From an uncultured Lachnospiraceae bacterium (lineage in GTDB: Bacteria > Bacillota > Clostridia > Lachnospirales > Lachnospiraceae): a stretch of DNA of 64,000 nucleotides. The notes under the pieces were generated by a model. It was not told the origin of the DNA, did not search any database, and saw nothing but the letters and a program-made list of their open reading frames with translations. Below, one piece after another: positions 9,639 to 18,474 of this stretch. Numbering within the stretch: the stretch's first letter is position 1; the number at the start of each line of letters is the position of its first letter. A program made the translations under genes and the position numbers. The stretch is from the NCBI GenBank assembly GCA_947631685.1, contig CANRMI010000001.1, positions 186,001-250,000 on the forward strand, read 5' to 3'.

Positions 9639-9842
9639 ATGAACAATGAAGAGTATTGGAGGCAGTTTATGGCAAGCGGAAAGGTGGAGGATTATTTAAA
9701 CTACGCTTGCCGGACTGCCGGGAAAAAAGCTGCCCTAAAGGAGGATACAGGCCTTGACGGGCGGACAAAAATCGGAGAATACCCATATGCAGGATTTTAT
9801 TATGGTGACGGGGATGGTGATCAGCCAGCTTCCTGTCGGTGA
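9639..9842 (+). CDS. YqzL-like small protein
   Basis: 67 aa, preceded by AAAGGGGGCGCAGG. Residues 6-22 (YWRQFMASGKVEDYLNY) follow the YqzL pattern W-x-x-F-x-x-[ST]-G-x-[IV]-x-x-YL-x-[FY]. In Bacillus, yqzL sits in this same place between era and recO. The Bacillus protein is about 47 aa; here the C-terminal extension (from about residue 45) is read through the start region of recO in another frame and may have no role of its own. Function of the family is unknown. Confidence 0.6.
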   Translation: MNNEEYWRQFMASGKVEDYLNYACRTAGKKAALKEDTGLDGRTKIGEYPYAGFYYGDGDGDQPASCR

Positions 9843-10434
9843 GTACGATAGAAGGGTATGCATATTGACGAAAGAAAGAGGGAAGATTTCTGCTTTTGCA
9901 AAAGGAGCCAGACGCTCCGGAAGCCGTTTCATGGCAGCGACCAACCCTTTTTCTTTTGGACAGTTTAAGCTCTATGAGGGAAAAAATTCCTATAATATAA
10001 CGGAAGCCGTTATCAGCCGGTACTTTGAAGAGCTTAGGCAGGACTACATAGGGGCCTATTACGGGATGTATTTTCTGGAAGTGGCAGACTATTATACCAG
10101 GGAAAACAACGATGAAAAGGAGATGTTAAAGCTCCTGTACCAGTCGGTGCGAGCCCTGTCCCATCCCTCAATCCCGGATCCCCTGGTACAGTGCGTTTAC
10201 GAATTGAAGACTCTTCAGGTAAACGGGGAGTATCCGGGCATACCAGAGGGAGAGTGGCTGGAGTCCACCCTTTACGCCCTGCGGTTTATCGAGACGACTG
10301 CCCCGGAAAAGCTCTATACCTTTACCGTGACAGAAGAGGTATTGGCGCAGCTTCGGGAAATCGCGGAAAACTACAGACAGCGCTACATGGACAGGCATTT
10401 TAAAAGTCTGGAAATATTAGAAAGTCTGTGTTGA
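9787..10434 (+). CDS. recO: DNA repair protein RecO
   Basis: 215 aa from ATG 9787, which has GGAG nine bases upstream. RecO mediates RecA loading with RecF/RecR and anneals SSB-coated DNA. The N-terminal OB-fold has VTGMVISQLPVGEYDRRVCILTK, followed by KERGKISAFAKGARR; the helical middle has DYIGAYYGMYFLEVADYYT. The usual family zinc cysteines are mostly missing, so a zinc finger is doubtful. Start choice is open: TTG 9754 in the same frame has a near-perfect AAAGGAGG (9737-9744), and ATG 9802 is also possible; 9787 best matches related N-termini. The gene overlaps the yqzL-like gene by 56 bases. Its TGA stop lies inside the -35 box of the next promoter. Confidence 0.88.
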   Translation: MQDFIMVTGMVISQLPVGEYDRRVCILTKERGKISAFAKGARRSGSRFMAATNPFSFGQFKLYEGKNSYNITEAVISRYFEELRQDYIGAYYGMYFLEVADYYTRENNDEKEMLKLLYQSVRALSHPSIPDPLVQCVYELKTLQVNGEYPGIPEGEWLESTLYALRFIETTAPEKLYTFTVTEEVLAQLREIAENYRQRYMDRHFKSLEILESLC

Positions 10435-10459
10435 AAAAACGTGGCGGGTTGGTTATAAT
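10431..10459 (+). promoter_or_regulatory. Strong sigma-A promoter upstream of lipoprotein-glyQS-alaS
   Basis: TTGAAA (10431-10436), 17-bp spacer, TATAAT (10454-10459). The recO stop TGA (10432-10434) is embedded in the -35 hexamer. No terminator is visible between here and alaS, so it can serve the lipoprotein and both tRNA-synthetase genes. Confidence 0.8.
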
Positions 10460-10533
10460 ATAGGGTAATGTTTGTGACAGCATATGCTGAAAGGCCGTAA
10501 AAGGGAAGAGCGCGGCAAGAAGAAAGGAACTGT

Positions 10534-11178
10534 ATGCGGAAAACAAAATGTATGTTTGCTGGTATGCTGCTGGCCTGTGCTGTGGGGAGTCTGGGCTTTG
10601 CCGGCTGCGGAGGGAATGAAGAGCCTCAATGGACAACCGGTCTGCAGATAGGAAAAAACGGTACGGTGACCAGCAATATCGTGGAAGATTTCGGAAAGGA
10701 TTTTTATACGCTGGAGACCTTGCAGTCCATGCTGAATGAGGAGATCAACGCGCACAACGAAACGCGTCCGGAAGCGGTGAGCCTGCAGGATCTGGAACTT
10801 TCCGAGGAAAACGGCGGGGTGCTGGTGACGCTGTGGTATGCTTCCTGCGCGGACTATGAGGATTTCAACGGTACGGAGTTATTTTACGGTACGCCCAGGG
10901 AGGCGGAAGCGGCCGGCTATGGGCTGGATGTGACCTATACCGACGGGGAAGGAAACCCGGTGGAATTGGGACGGGACGAGATCCTGGCCATTAAAAACGC
11001 GAAGCTCCTGATCATAAGGCAGAGCGCCCAGGTTTCCAGAGTTACGCTGCCGGGCAGAATACTGTATGTAAGCGGGGGAAACGTACTGCAGGGGAGCAGG
11101 ACGGTGGAGATGCCCGGTCCCGAAGAAGCGGGAGATATTGAGTGGCAGGGTGAATTGACCTATGTCATTACAAAATAG
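10534..11178 (+). CDS. Putative lipoprotein of unknown function
   Basis: 214 aa, preceded by AAAGGAACTGT. The signal peptide has lipobox GFAGC with Cys25. The mature part has no recognised domain: it contains LQSMLNEEINAHNETRPEAVSLQDLEL and a C-terminal beta-rich segment (VTLPGRILYVSGGNVLQG). No membrane helix follows the signal. It is first behind the strong promoter at 10431 and only 16 bases ahead of glyQS. It is likely anchored to the outer face of the membrane; the function is not inferable from sequence. Confidence 0.7.
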   Translation: MRKTKCMFAGMLLACAVGSLGFAGCGGNEEPQWTTGLQIGKNGTVTSNIVEDFGKDFYTLETLQSMLNEEINAHNETRPEAVSLQDLELSEENGGVLVTLWYASCADYEDFNGTELFYGTPREAEAAGYGLDVTYTDGEGNPVELGRDEILAIKNAKLLIIRQSAQVSRVTLPGRILYVSGGNVLQGSRTVEMPGPEEAGDIEWQGELTYVITK

Positions 11179-11194
11179 AAGGAGATAAGATAAG

Positions 11195-12583
11195 ATGGAA
11201 AAGACAATGGAAAAGATAGTGGCGCTGGCAAAAGCGCGGGGGTTCGTATATCCCGGCTCCGAGATCTACGGCGGGCTGGCCAACACCTGGGACTACGGGA
11301 ATCTGGGCGTGGAGTTGAAAAATAACGTGAAAAAGGCGTGGTGGCGGAAATTTATTACGGAAAATCCCTATAATGTGGGTGTGGACTGCGCTATTTTGAT
11401 GAATCCACAGACCTGGGTAGCCAGCGGCCATCTGGGCGGCTTTTCCGATCCTCTGATGGACTGCAGGGAATGCCACGAACGCTTCAGGGCGGACAAACTG
11501 ATAGAGGATTTCTGCGCGGAGAAGGGCATTGCGCTGGAAGAAACCGTGGACGCGTGGAGCCAGGAAAAGATGAAAGCATTCATCGAAGAGAAGCAGATTC
11601 CCTGTCCTGCCTGCGGCAAGCACAATTTTACCGATATAAGACAGTTCAATCTGATGTTTAAGACTTTCCAGGGTGTGACTGAGGACGCGAAGAGTACGGT
11701 ATATTTAAGACCGGAGACGGCGCAGGGTATCTTTGTGAATTTCAAGAATGTACAGAGAACCTCCCGTAAGAAGATACCTTTCGGGATCGGCCAGATCGGC
11801 AAGTCCTTTAGAAATGAGATCACGCCCGGCAACTTTACTTTCCGTACCAGGGAATTTGAGCAGATGGAGCTGGAATTTTTCTGTGAGCCCGACACGGATC
11901 TGGAATGGTTCGACTACTGGAGAAGCTTCTGTATCGGCTGGTTAAGATCTCTCGGTATGAAAGAAGAGGAAATGCGTGTGAGGGACCATGAGAAGGAAGA
12001 GCTTTCCTTCTACAGCAAGGCCACCACGGATATTGAATTTTTATTCCCCTTCGGCTGGGGTGAGCTTTGGGGTATCGCGGACAGAACGGATTACGACCTG
12101 ACGCAGCATCAGAACACATCCGGACAGGACATGACCTATTTTGACGATACCAAGAACGAAAGATACATACCCTATGTGATCGAGCCTTCCTTAGGCGCGG
12201 ACAGAGTGGTGCTGGCCTTTCTGTGCTCCGCCTATGACGAGGAGGAGTTAGAGGGCGGCGATATGCGGACCGTACTGCATTTTCATCCGGCGCTGGCGCC
12301 TGTGAAGATCGGGGTGCTGCCTCTTTCCAAGAAGCTGAATGAGGGCGCGGAGAAGATCTACACGCAGCTTTGCAAAAAATACAACTGCGAGTTCGACGAC
12401 AGGGGCGCTATCGGAAAAAGATACCGCCGGCAGGATGAAATCGGTACACCTTTCTGCGTTACCTATGACTTTGAATCCGAAACGGACGGCTGCGTTACGG
12501 TGCGGTTCCGTGACTCCATGGAGCAGGAAAGAGTGGCGATCGCGGATCTGGACGCTTATTTCGCGGAGAAATTTGAATTTTAA
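11195..12583 (+). CDS. glyQS: Glycyl-tRNA synthetase, alpha2 single-chain type
   Basis: 462 aa class II synthetase that charges tRNA-Gly. N-terminal [19 protein letters not shown] and [14 protein letters not shown] are typical of the alpha2 type (glyQS) rather than the alpha2beta2 GlyQ/GlyS form. Two cysteine pairs (CRECH and CPACGKH) could bind zinc in the insertion. Motif 2 is within [20 protein letters not shown], motif 3 is [14 protein letters not shown], and the anticodon-binding domain starts near residue 360 ([13 protein letters not shown]). The ribosome-binding site is AGAAGGAGATAAG. No T-box leader is seen directly upstream, unusual for a Firmicutes synthetase gene; the 16-base gap to the lipoprotein gene leaves no room for one. 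Confidence 0.97.
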   Translation: MEKTMEKIVALAKARGFVYPGSEIYGGLANTWDYGNLGVELKNNVKKAWWRKFITENPYNVGVDCAILMNPQTWVASGHLGGFSDPLMDCRECHERFRADKLIEDFCAEKGIALEETVDAWSQEKMKAFIEEKQIPCPACGKHNFTDIRQFNLMFKTFQGVTEDAKSTVYLRPETAQGIFVNFKNVQRTSRKKIPFGIGQIGKSFRNEITPGNFTFRTREFEQMELEFFCEPDTDLEWFDYWRSFCIGWLRSLGMKEEEMRVRDHEKEELSFYSKATTDIEFLFPFGWGELWGIADRTDYDLTQHQNTSGQDMTYFDDTKNERYIPYVIEPSLGADRVVLAFLCSAYDEEELEGGDMRTVLHFHPALAPVKIGVLPLSKKLNEGAEKIYTQLCKKYNCEFDDRGAIGKRYRRQDEIGTPFCVTYDFESETDGCVTVRFRDSMEQERVAIADLDAYFAEKFEF

Positions 12584-12615
12584 CAAAAGGTGAAAGTAGT
12601 TTGGAGGATAAAGCC

Positions 12616-15267
12616 ATGAAACCTTACGGCGTAAATGAACTGAGAAGAATGTATCTGGACTTTTTTGAGAGCAAGGGACATCTGAAAATGAAAAGTTTTT
12701 CTCTTGTGCCGCACAATGACAACAGTCTGCTTATCATCAATTCCGGTATGGCACCCTTGAAGCCTTATTTTACGGGACAGGAGATCCCGCCCAGAAGACG
12801 GGTGACCACCTGTCAGAAATGTGTCAGGACCGGGGATATTGAAAATGTGGGCAAGACCGCAAGACACCTTACTTTTTTTGAAATGCTGGGCAATTTCTCC
12901 TTTGGGGATTACTTTAAGCATGAAGCCATCGCCTGGAGCTGGGAATTCCTGACTCAGGTCATTGGCATGGACAAGGACAGGCTCTATCCGTCCATTTATT
13001 CCGAGGATGACGAGGCTTACGACATTTGGACGAAGGAAATCGGGGTGCCCGGGGATAGGATCACCCGTTTTTACAGGGATGAAAACGGTAAGTGCGACAA
13101 TTTCTGGGAGCATGGCGCGGGCCCCTGCGGTCCCTGTTCCGAGATATATTATGACAGAGGTGTCAAATACGGCTGCGGAAAGCCCGACTGTAAGGTAGGC
13201 TGCGACTGCGACCGCTTTATGGAAGTCTGGAACAATGTGTTTACCCAGTTTGACAACGACGGTCACGGCAACTATACCGAGCTGGCTCAGAAAAACATTG
13301 ATACGGGTATGGGACTGGAGCGTCTGGCGGTAGTGGTGCAGGACGTGGATTCCGTTTTTGATGTGGATACCATGAAAGCTATCCGGGACAGGATCTGCGC
13401 TATCGCGGGAGTGGAATACAAAAAAGACGACGCGGTGGATGTGTCTGTCCGGCTGATCACGGACCATATCCGTTCCACGACTTTTATGATAAGCGACGGC
13501 ATCATGCCCTCCAATGAGGGACGGGGCTATGTGCTGCGGAGACTGATCAGAAGGGCTGCCAGACATGGCAGGCTTCTGGGTATCCGGGACAGATTCATGG
13601 CCAATTTGAGCGAGACCGTGATCCGGGAGTGCAGGGACGGCTATCCGGAACTGGAAGAAAAGAAAGCTTTTATCCTGAATGTGCTGACGCAGGAAGAGGA
13701 AAAATTTGACAGGACCATTGACCAGGGACTGGCGATTCTGGCGGAGTTTGAGGAAGAGATGAAAAAGGAGGGCAGGACTGTGCTCTCCGGCGGGGACGCT
13801 TTTAAGCTTTACGATACCTACGGTTTCCCGCTGGATCTGACGGAGGAGATCCTGGAGGAAAAGGGTCTTTCCCTGGATGCGGAAGGATTTGACGCCTGCA
13901 TGAAAGAGCAGAAGGAAAAAGCCCGCAAAGCCCGCAAGGTCACCAACTACATGGGCGCTGACGTGACGGTGTACGAATCCATTTCCACAGATATTACCAG
14001 TACTTTTGTGGGGTATGACAGACTGGTGCATGAGTCCGTGATCAATGCCCTGACTACCGAAAACGAACTGGCCCAGGCGCTGACGGACGGAGAGGTGGGC
14101 ACCGTCATTACGGAGGAAACCCCTTTCTATGCCACCATGGGCGGACAGAACGCCGATACGGGCGTGATCACCGGCCCGGACGGAGAGTTTCAAGTGGAAG
14201 ATACCGTCAAACTGGCAGGCAATAAGATCGGCCACATCGGCAGAGTGACAAAAGGCATGTTTAAAGTGGGCGACAGGGTAACGCTTCGTGTGGACGAGGC
14301 AAAAAGAAGCGATACCTGCAAAAACCACAGTGCCACCCATTTGCTGCAGAAGGCTCTGCGGGAGGTTCTGGGCACCCATGTGGAACAGGCCGGCTCCTAT
14401 GTGGACGGGGAAAGGCTGCGTTTTGACTTCAGCCATTTTACGGCCATGACAAAAGAGGAGATTGAAAAGGTCGAGAGGATCGTCAATGAGCAGATAGCCA
14501 AGGCGCTGCCGGTAAAGACCGAGATCATGAATCTGGAGGATGCCAGAAAAACAGGCGCTATGGCGTTGTTTGGTGAAAAATACGGAGAAAGCGTCAGGGT
14601 GGTATCCATGGGAGATTTTTCCACGGAGCTCTGCGGCGGCACCCATGTTTCCAATACCGGGGTGATTTCCGTCTTTAAGATCGTTTCCGAGAGCGGCGTG
14701 GCTGCCGGTGTCCGCAGGATTGAGGCACTGACCGGAAACGGCGTGTTTGCTTACTACAGGCGCCTGGAGGAGACGTTAGAGGAGGCGGCAAGGATCATGA
14801 AGACCACACCGGCTGCCCTGACAGAGAAGTGCCGGCACATGACTGCGGAATTGAAGAGTCTCCAGAGTGAAAATGAATCCTTAAAAGCCAAGGCCGCCAA
14901 GGAAGCCTTGGGAGATGTGATGGATCAGGTAAAGGAAGTGAAGGGACTGAAGCTTTTGGCTGCAGGCGTGGAGAATGTGGACATGAGCGGTCTGCGGGAT
15001 TTGGGAGATTCCCTGAAAGAAAAGCTGGGTGAGGGCGTGGTGGTACTGCTCTCCGAACAGGACGGCAGAGTCAATATGGTAGCCATGGCCACGGACGGCG
15101 CAGTGAAAAAGGGCGCCCACGCAGGCAATCTGATCAAGGGCATCGCCGCACTGGTGGGCGGCGGAGGCGGAGGCCGGCCGAATATGGCACAGGCCGGCGG
15201 TAAGAATCCGGCGGGGATTCCCAATGCTGTGGCACAAGCGGAGAAAGTACTGGCGGACATGCTGTAG
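12616..15267 (+). CDS. alaS: Alanyl-tRNA synthetase
   Basis: 883 aa from ATG 12616, with TTGGAGGATAAAGCC as ribosome-binding site; the in-frame TTG at 12601 lies in that site and is rejected. It charges tRNA-Ala and clears misactivated Ser/Gly. The N-terminal class II core has FFESKGHLKMKSFSLVP and RVTTCQKCVRTGDIENVG. The editing domain has the zinc motif HSATH near residue 570 and CGGTHV near 670. The C-terminal C-Ala oligomerisation domain ends with a glycine-rich GGGGGGRPNMAQAGG motif. It lies 32 bases after glyQS and is likely transcribed with it. Confidence 0.97.
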   Translation: MKPYGVNELRRMYLDFFESKGHLKMKSFSLVPHNDNSLLIINSGMAPLKPYFTGQEIPPRRRVTTCQKCVRTGDIENVGKTARHLTFFEMLGNFSFGDYFKHEAIAWSWEFLTQVIGMDKDRLYPSIYSEDDEAYDIWTKEIGVPGDRITRFYRDENGKCDNFWEHGAGPCGPCSEIYYDRGVKYGCGKPDCKVGCDCDRFMEVWNNVFTQFDNDGHGNYTELAQKNIDTGMGLERLAVVVQDVDSVFDVDTMKAIRDRICAIAGVEYKKDDAVDVSVRLITDHIRSTTFMISDGIMPSNEGRGYVLRRLIRRAARHGRLLGIRDRFMANLSETVIRECRDGYPELEEKKAFILNVLTQEEEKFDRTIDQGLAILAEFEEEMKKEGRTVLSGGDAFKLYDTYGFPLDLTEEILEEKGLSLDAEGFDACMKEQKEKARKARKVTNYMGADVTVYESISTDITSTFVGYDRLVHESVINALTTENELAQALTDGEVGTVITEETPFYATMGGQNADTGVITGPDGEFQVEDTVKLAGNKIGHIGRVTKGMFKVGDRVTLRVDEAKRSDTCKNHSATHLLQKALREVLGTHVEQAGSYVDGERLRFDFSHFTAMTKEEIEKVERIVNEQIAKALPVKTEIMNLEDARKTGAMALFGEKYGESVRVVSMGDFSTELCGGTHVSNTGVISVFKIVSESGVAAGVRRIEALTGNGVFAYYRRLEETLEEAARIMKTTPAALTEKCRHMTAELKSLQSENESLKAKAAKEALGDVMDQVKEVKGLKLLAAGVENVDMSGLRDLGDSLKEKLGEGVVVLLSEQDGRVNMVAMATDGAVKKGAHAGNLIKGIAALVGGGGGGRPNMAQAGGKNPAGIPNAVAQAEKVLADML

Positions 15268-15306
15268 AAGTAATCTGCCAAAATTTCACATTTCAGAAAA
15301 AAACAG

Positions 15307-15334
15307 TTGACGGCGGTTAATTTTATGCTATAAT
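15307..15334 (+). promoter_or_regulatory. Promoter of rpsU with extended -10
   Basis: TTGACG (15307-15312), 16-bp spacer, TATAAT (15329-15334) with TG at 15326-15327 forming an extended -10. A leader of about 90 bases follows, with a possible hairpin TCAGTC (15386-15391)/GACTGA (15406-15411) immediately before the Shine-Dalgarno sequence. Confidence 0.8.
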
Positions 15335-15430
15335 GTAAATTGTGCATACGGGAGGATTTTGCCCGCATACATATATTAACCCGTATCAGTCGAGCTGCTT
15401 GAAGGGACTGAAGGGAGGTCAGGTGTAGTC

Positions 15431-15607
15431 GTGTCAAACGTAATCGTAAAAGAAAACGAAACTTTGGACAGCGCTTTACGTCGTTTCAAGAGAAGCTGCG
15501 CGAAGGCGGGTATCCAGCAGGAGATCCGTAAGAGAGAGCATTACGAGAAACCCAGCGTACGTCGTAAGAAAAAGTCCGAGGCGGCAAGAAAACGCAAATA
15601 CAACTAA
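15431..15607 (+). CDS. rpsU: 30S ribosomal protein S21
   Basis: 58 aa from GTG 15431, too short for most ORF lists. The translation begins [20 protein letters not shown] and ends in a run of Lys/Arg ([13 protein letters not shown]), matching S21, a small basic protein of the 30S platform. GGGAGG lies at 15413-15418, a long 12-base spacing, and with the GTG start this may moderate translation. It is monocistronic, bounded by its own promoter and a terminator hairpin. Confidence 0.95.
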   Translation: MSNVIVKENETLDSALRRFKRSCAKAGIQQEIRKREHYEKPSVRRKKKSEAARKRKYN

Positions 15608-15611
15608 TCTG

Positions 15612-15649
15612 TAAGTCCCAGGTCTGTAAGATTTGGGACTTATATTTTG
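15612..15649 (+). terminator. Rho-independent terminator of rpsU
   Basis: TAAGTCCCA (15612-15620) pairs with TGGGACTTA (15634-15642) across a 13-base loop, followed by TATTTTG. The U tract is weak. Confidence 0.6.
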
Positions 15650-15691
15650 AGATGAGAAAACTGCCCTGACGGCAGAGAGGGGAATAGAAAT

Positions 15692-16282
15692 ATGTTCTGG
15701 TCGATAAGGTTACTGGGGACGGATATGTATCATCTGATAGCGGCTTTTTGTATTTACAGTATGCTGGGCTGGCTGGTAGAGTCCATTTATATGTCGTTCT
15801 GCAACCACAAGCTGACGAACAGAGGGTTTGCCAAGAGTCCGTTCTGTCCTATTTACGGTATCGGAGCTTCCGGAGCCTATATTATGTTTGAACCTTTAAG
15901 GAGTTATCCCGTCCTTCTGTATCTTGCGGGATGCGTGACCGCCACCGTTTTTGAATTTCTGGTGGCAAAGCTCATGTTGAGGCTCTTTGGGGAAGTATGG
16001 TGGGATTACAGGGAAAAACCTTTTAACTACCAGGGGATCATCTGCCTGGAAAGTACAGTGGCGTGGGGATTTTACGCGGTGGGTATCGTGTATTTCCTGC
16101 ACGCGAGGGTGCTGGGCTTTATAGACATGTTTCCCAAGAGAACCGGTATCACGGTCATTTCCGTGATTTTGACCATTGTGTTGGTGGACTACATCATCCA
16201 GTTATTGAGGGCATTTAAGGTGGATGTGAAAAAGTCGGGCAGCGCCCTTATGGAACGCTGCAGGAATTTTATCGCGAGATAA
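15692..16282 (+). CDS. Putative ABC-transporter permease-like membrane protein (CmpB family, PF06541 type)
   Basis: 196 aa with about five membrane segments. Signature stretches are YSMLGWLVESIYMSF near the N-terminus, NRGFAKSPFCPIYGIG, and WWDYREKPFNYQGIICLE. These recur in the family named putative ABC-transporter permease (CmpB), common in Clostridia; transport has not been shown for most members and no partner ATPase is adjacent. The ATG at 15692 follows GAGGGGAATAGAAAT; a later ATG at 15725 is possible. A terminator-like hairpin follows its stop and overlaps the next gene's start. Confidence 0.75.
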   Translation: MFWSIRLLGTDMYHLIAAFCIYSMLGWLVESIYMSFCNHKLTNRGFAKSPFCPIYGIGASGAYIMFEPLRSYPVLLYLAGCVTATVFEFLVAKLMLRLFGEVWWDYREKPFNYQGIICLESTVAWGFYAVGIVYFLHARVLGFIDMFPKRTGITVISVILTIVLVDYIIQLLRAFKVDVKKSGSALMERCRNFIAR

Positions 16283-16313
16283 CTGCTGCCGTGAGGAGAG
16301 AATCAGGTCATAT

Positions 16314-16374
16314 AAAACGCCGCATTCCCATATCTTTTAGAAAAGAGAGATAGGGAAGTGCGGCTTTTGTTTTC
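16314..16374 (+). terminator. Terminator-like hairpin that contains the start codon of the first dac gene
   Basis: Left arm 16314-16334 (AAAACGCCGCATTCCC then TATC) pairs with right arm 16349-16367 (GATAGGGAAGTGCGGC then TTTT). The stem has about 19 pairs with two small bulges, followed by TTTTGTTTTC. The GTG start of the downstream gene (16358-16360) lies in the right arm. It could terminate transcripts of the 15692 gene, mask the dac start, or both. Confidence 0.7.
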
Positions 16375-17533
16375 TAAAGTCTTTAAAAAATGGATAGCCC
16401 TTGGGCTGGCGGCAACGCTTCTTTTGGGGATGCGGCTGCAGGTGTCCGCGGAGATCAGCGTATCTGCGCCCTCCGTGATCCTGCTGGAGGCGTCCACGGG
16501 ACAGGTGATCTATGAATTGAACGCGACGGAAAGAAGAAGTCCTGCCAGCGTGACCAAGGTGATGACGCTGCTGCTGATCTTTGAACAGATCTCCCAGGGC
16601 AAGGTGAGCCTGACGGACGAAGTGGTTACCAGCGCCCACGCCAAATCCATGGGCGGCTCCCAGGTGTATCTGGAAGAAGGGGAGGTACAGACGCTGGAGA
16701 CACTGATCAAATGCATCACGGTGGCCTCCGGGAACGACGCCTCGGTGGCGGCGGCGGAGTACATAGCGGGTTCGGAAGAGGTCTTTGTGGATATGATGAA
16801 CCGGAAAGCGGAGGAACTGGGTATGCAGGACACTCATTTTGTGGACTGCTGCGGACTGACGGATTCTGACGAACATTATACCACAGCGAGGGATATCGCG
16901 ATCATGTCCAGGGAGCTGACGACCAAATATCCGGATATTTTCCGTTACAGCGGTATCTGGATGGAGGATATTACCCATGTGACCGCCCAGGGAACCAGTC
17001 AGTTTACCCTTTCTTCCACGAACAAGCTGCTCAAGCAGTACGACTGGGTAACAGGATTAAAAACAGGATATACCAGCAAGGCCAAGTACTGTATCTCCGT
17101 GACGGCCACAAAGGACGGCGTGGATCTGATCGCGGTCATCATGGGCGCGGAGGATTCCGCTTCCCGTTCCCAGGACGCGGTGACACTGTTGAACTACGGT
17201 TTCAGCGTCAGTCAGATCTACACAGATGAAAATACGGATATTCTGCCGCGTATGAGCGTGGAGGGCGGCGTGGAAGATGAGGTGGCGCTGGTCTATGAAG
17301 GACAGTTCAGGCATCTGGATGTGACGGGCAGCAATTTGAGCCTGATAGAAAAGGAGTTAAAGCTGCCGGAGGCGGTAACTGCCCCCGTAGAAGAGGGGGA
17401 AGTCATTGGAGAGGCTGTATACAGGTTAAACGGACAGGTGATCGGACGGGTGCCCATTTTAAGCGGCGCGAAAGTGGAAAAGGCTTTTTACAGAGATTAT
17501 CTGATGAAAATATTTGATTTATTTTTTCTGTAA
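16358..17533 (+). CDS. D-alanyl-D-alanine carboxypeptidase, DacF/PBP5 type (paralogue 1)
   Basis: 391 aa. It trims the terminal D-Ala of peptidoglycan pentapeptides outside the membrane. After a basic N-terminus (KVFKKW) and a signal peptide ending near VSA (residues 29-31), the penicillin-binding domain shows S64-V-T-K67 (active-site serine), SGN in VASGNDASV, and KTGYTSKA. The C-terminal beta domain of PBP5 type follows from about residue 290, and the end (YRDYLMKIFDLFFL) is a short amphipathic or hydrophobic anchor. The only usable starts in frame are GTG 16358 or TTG 16367, both inside a terminator-like hairpin; no convincing Shine-Dalgarno is present. A paralogue lies at 19884-21182. Confidence 0.9.
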   Translation: MRLLFSKVFKKWIALGLAATLLLGMRLQVSAEISVSAPSVILLEASTGQVIYELNATERRSPASVTKVMTLLLIFEQISQGKVSLTDEVVTSAHAKSMGGSQVYLEEGEVQTLETLIKCITVASGNDASVAAAEYIAGSEEVFVDMMNRKAEELGMQDTHFVDCCGLTDSDEHYTTARDIAIMSRELTTKYPDIFRYSGIWMEDITHVTAQGTSQFTLSSTNKLLKQYDWVTGLKTGYTSKAKYCISVTATKDGVDLIAVIMGAEDSASRSQDAVTLLNYGFSVSQIYTDENTDILPRMSVEGGVEDEVALVYEGQFRHLDVTGSNLSLIEKELKLPEAVTAPVEEGEVIGEAVYRLNGQVIGRVPILSGAKVEKAFYRDYLMKIFDLFFL

Positions 17534-17546
17534 GATGTGATATACT
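17518..17546 (+). promoter_or_regulatory. Possible extended -10 promoter for the phosphoesterase-scpAB genes
   Basis: TGATATACT (17538-17546) forms an extended -10; the -35 region, TTTATT (17518-17523, 17-bp spacer), is weak. It straddles the end of the dac gene. Confidence 0.35.
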
Positions 17547-17606
17547 TAATCGTAATTTGCGGTGCGAAAGCCTGCGGTGTGGAATCTGTAAGGGAAGGAA
17601 GAAGAG

Positions 17607-18473
17607 ATGTTTGCCGTACTATGTACCCTGTTTGCTATATTGGCGGTGATCGGTTTATGGGTGATACTGTATGATACCCATCGCTTTGTAACGGTAAGAT
17701 ATTCTTTTTCCTCCCCTCTTATCCGGAAAGACACCCGCATGGTGATGATTTCCGATCTGCACAATTACTGCTACGGCAGGGAAAACATAAGACTGAAAAG
17801 CGCCATTGAAGGTCTGGAGCCGGATATGATTCTGCTGGCGGGAGATATGATCACCTCCGATGTCCATGAGAAATTCGATAAGACCATAGAGCTTTTGACG
17901 TGGTTAAACGGGCGGTATCCCGTCTATTACGCCTATGGCAATCATGAGCAGAAGATACAGCTCTACAAAAAGTATAAGGATATGGGGGAAAGGTTTGAGA
18001 CGGCTCTGGCCGGGACCGGGATAAAACCCCTGCATAACCTCCATGTGGAGCTTGGAGAGCGGGGAATTACCATATACGGTCTGGAGATCGATCACAGCTA
18101 TTATAAACGTCTCTCCAAAGATCCTCTGCCTGAGGGCTATATAGAAAAGCTCTTGGGCAGTCCCAAATCGGGAAACTATCATGTTCTTTTGGCGCACAAC
18201 CCGGAATATTTTTCCGATTACGTCAAATGGGGAGCGGATCTGGTACTGGCGGGGCATATCCACGGCGGTATCGTTCGGGTGCCTTTTTTGGGCGGGCTGA
18301 TTTCTCCCTCTCTGTGGATTTTTCCCAAATATGACGGAGGACTTTTTAAAGAGGGGACAACCTCCATGATCATAGGCAGAGGATTGGGCACCCATTCCCC
18401 AAGGGTGCGCATGTTCAATCCTGCGGAGTTGGTTGTGGTGGATTTAAAAACGGCAGAAGGAGAAGGGGAGTAA
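17607..18473 (+). CDS. Membrane-anchored metallophosphoesterase (YkuE/YaeI-like)
   Basis: 288 aa. A single N-terminal hydrophobic helix (residues 2-22) acts as an anchor or uncleaved signal. Then come calcineurin-fold motifs in order: ISDLHN, LLAGDMI, YGNHE, LLAHNPEYF and LAGHIHGG, supplying the two-metal site. Relatives include Bacillus YkuE and E. coli YaeI (LpxH-like fold). The substrate is unknown; possibilities are lipid phosphates or envelope intermediates, in keeping with the cell-wall genes on both sides. The ribosome-binding site is AAGGAAGAAGAG. The next gene, scpA, starts one base after its stop. Confidence 0.85.
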   Translation: MFAVLCTLFAILAVIGLWVILYDTHRFVTVRYSFSSPLIRKDTRMVMISDLHNYCYGRENIRLKSAIEGLEPDMILLAGDMITSDVHEKFDKTIELLTWLNGRYPVYYAYGNHEQKIQLYKKYKDMGERFETALAGTGIKPLHNLHVELGERGITIYGLEIDHSYYKRLSKDPLPEGYIEKLLGSPKSGNYHVLLAHNPEYFSDYVKWGADLVLAGHIHGGIVRVPFLGGLISPSLWIFPKYDGGLFKEGTTSMIIGRGLGTHSPRVRMFNPAELVVVDLKTAEGEGE

Positions 18474-18474
18474 C

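Noticed and set aside
11179..12615. T-box riboswitch for glyQS or alaS
   Set aside because: Gaps of 16 and 32 bases are too short and contain only ribosome-binding sites.
12580..14646. 688-codon open frame on the minus strand across alaS
   Set aside because: Exact antisense shadow of a conserved synthetase gene; no ribosome-binding site, and no protein-like motif order. Long antisense frames arise from codon bias.
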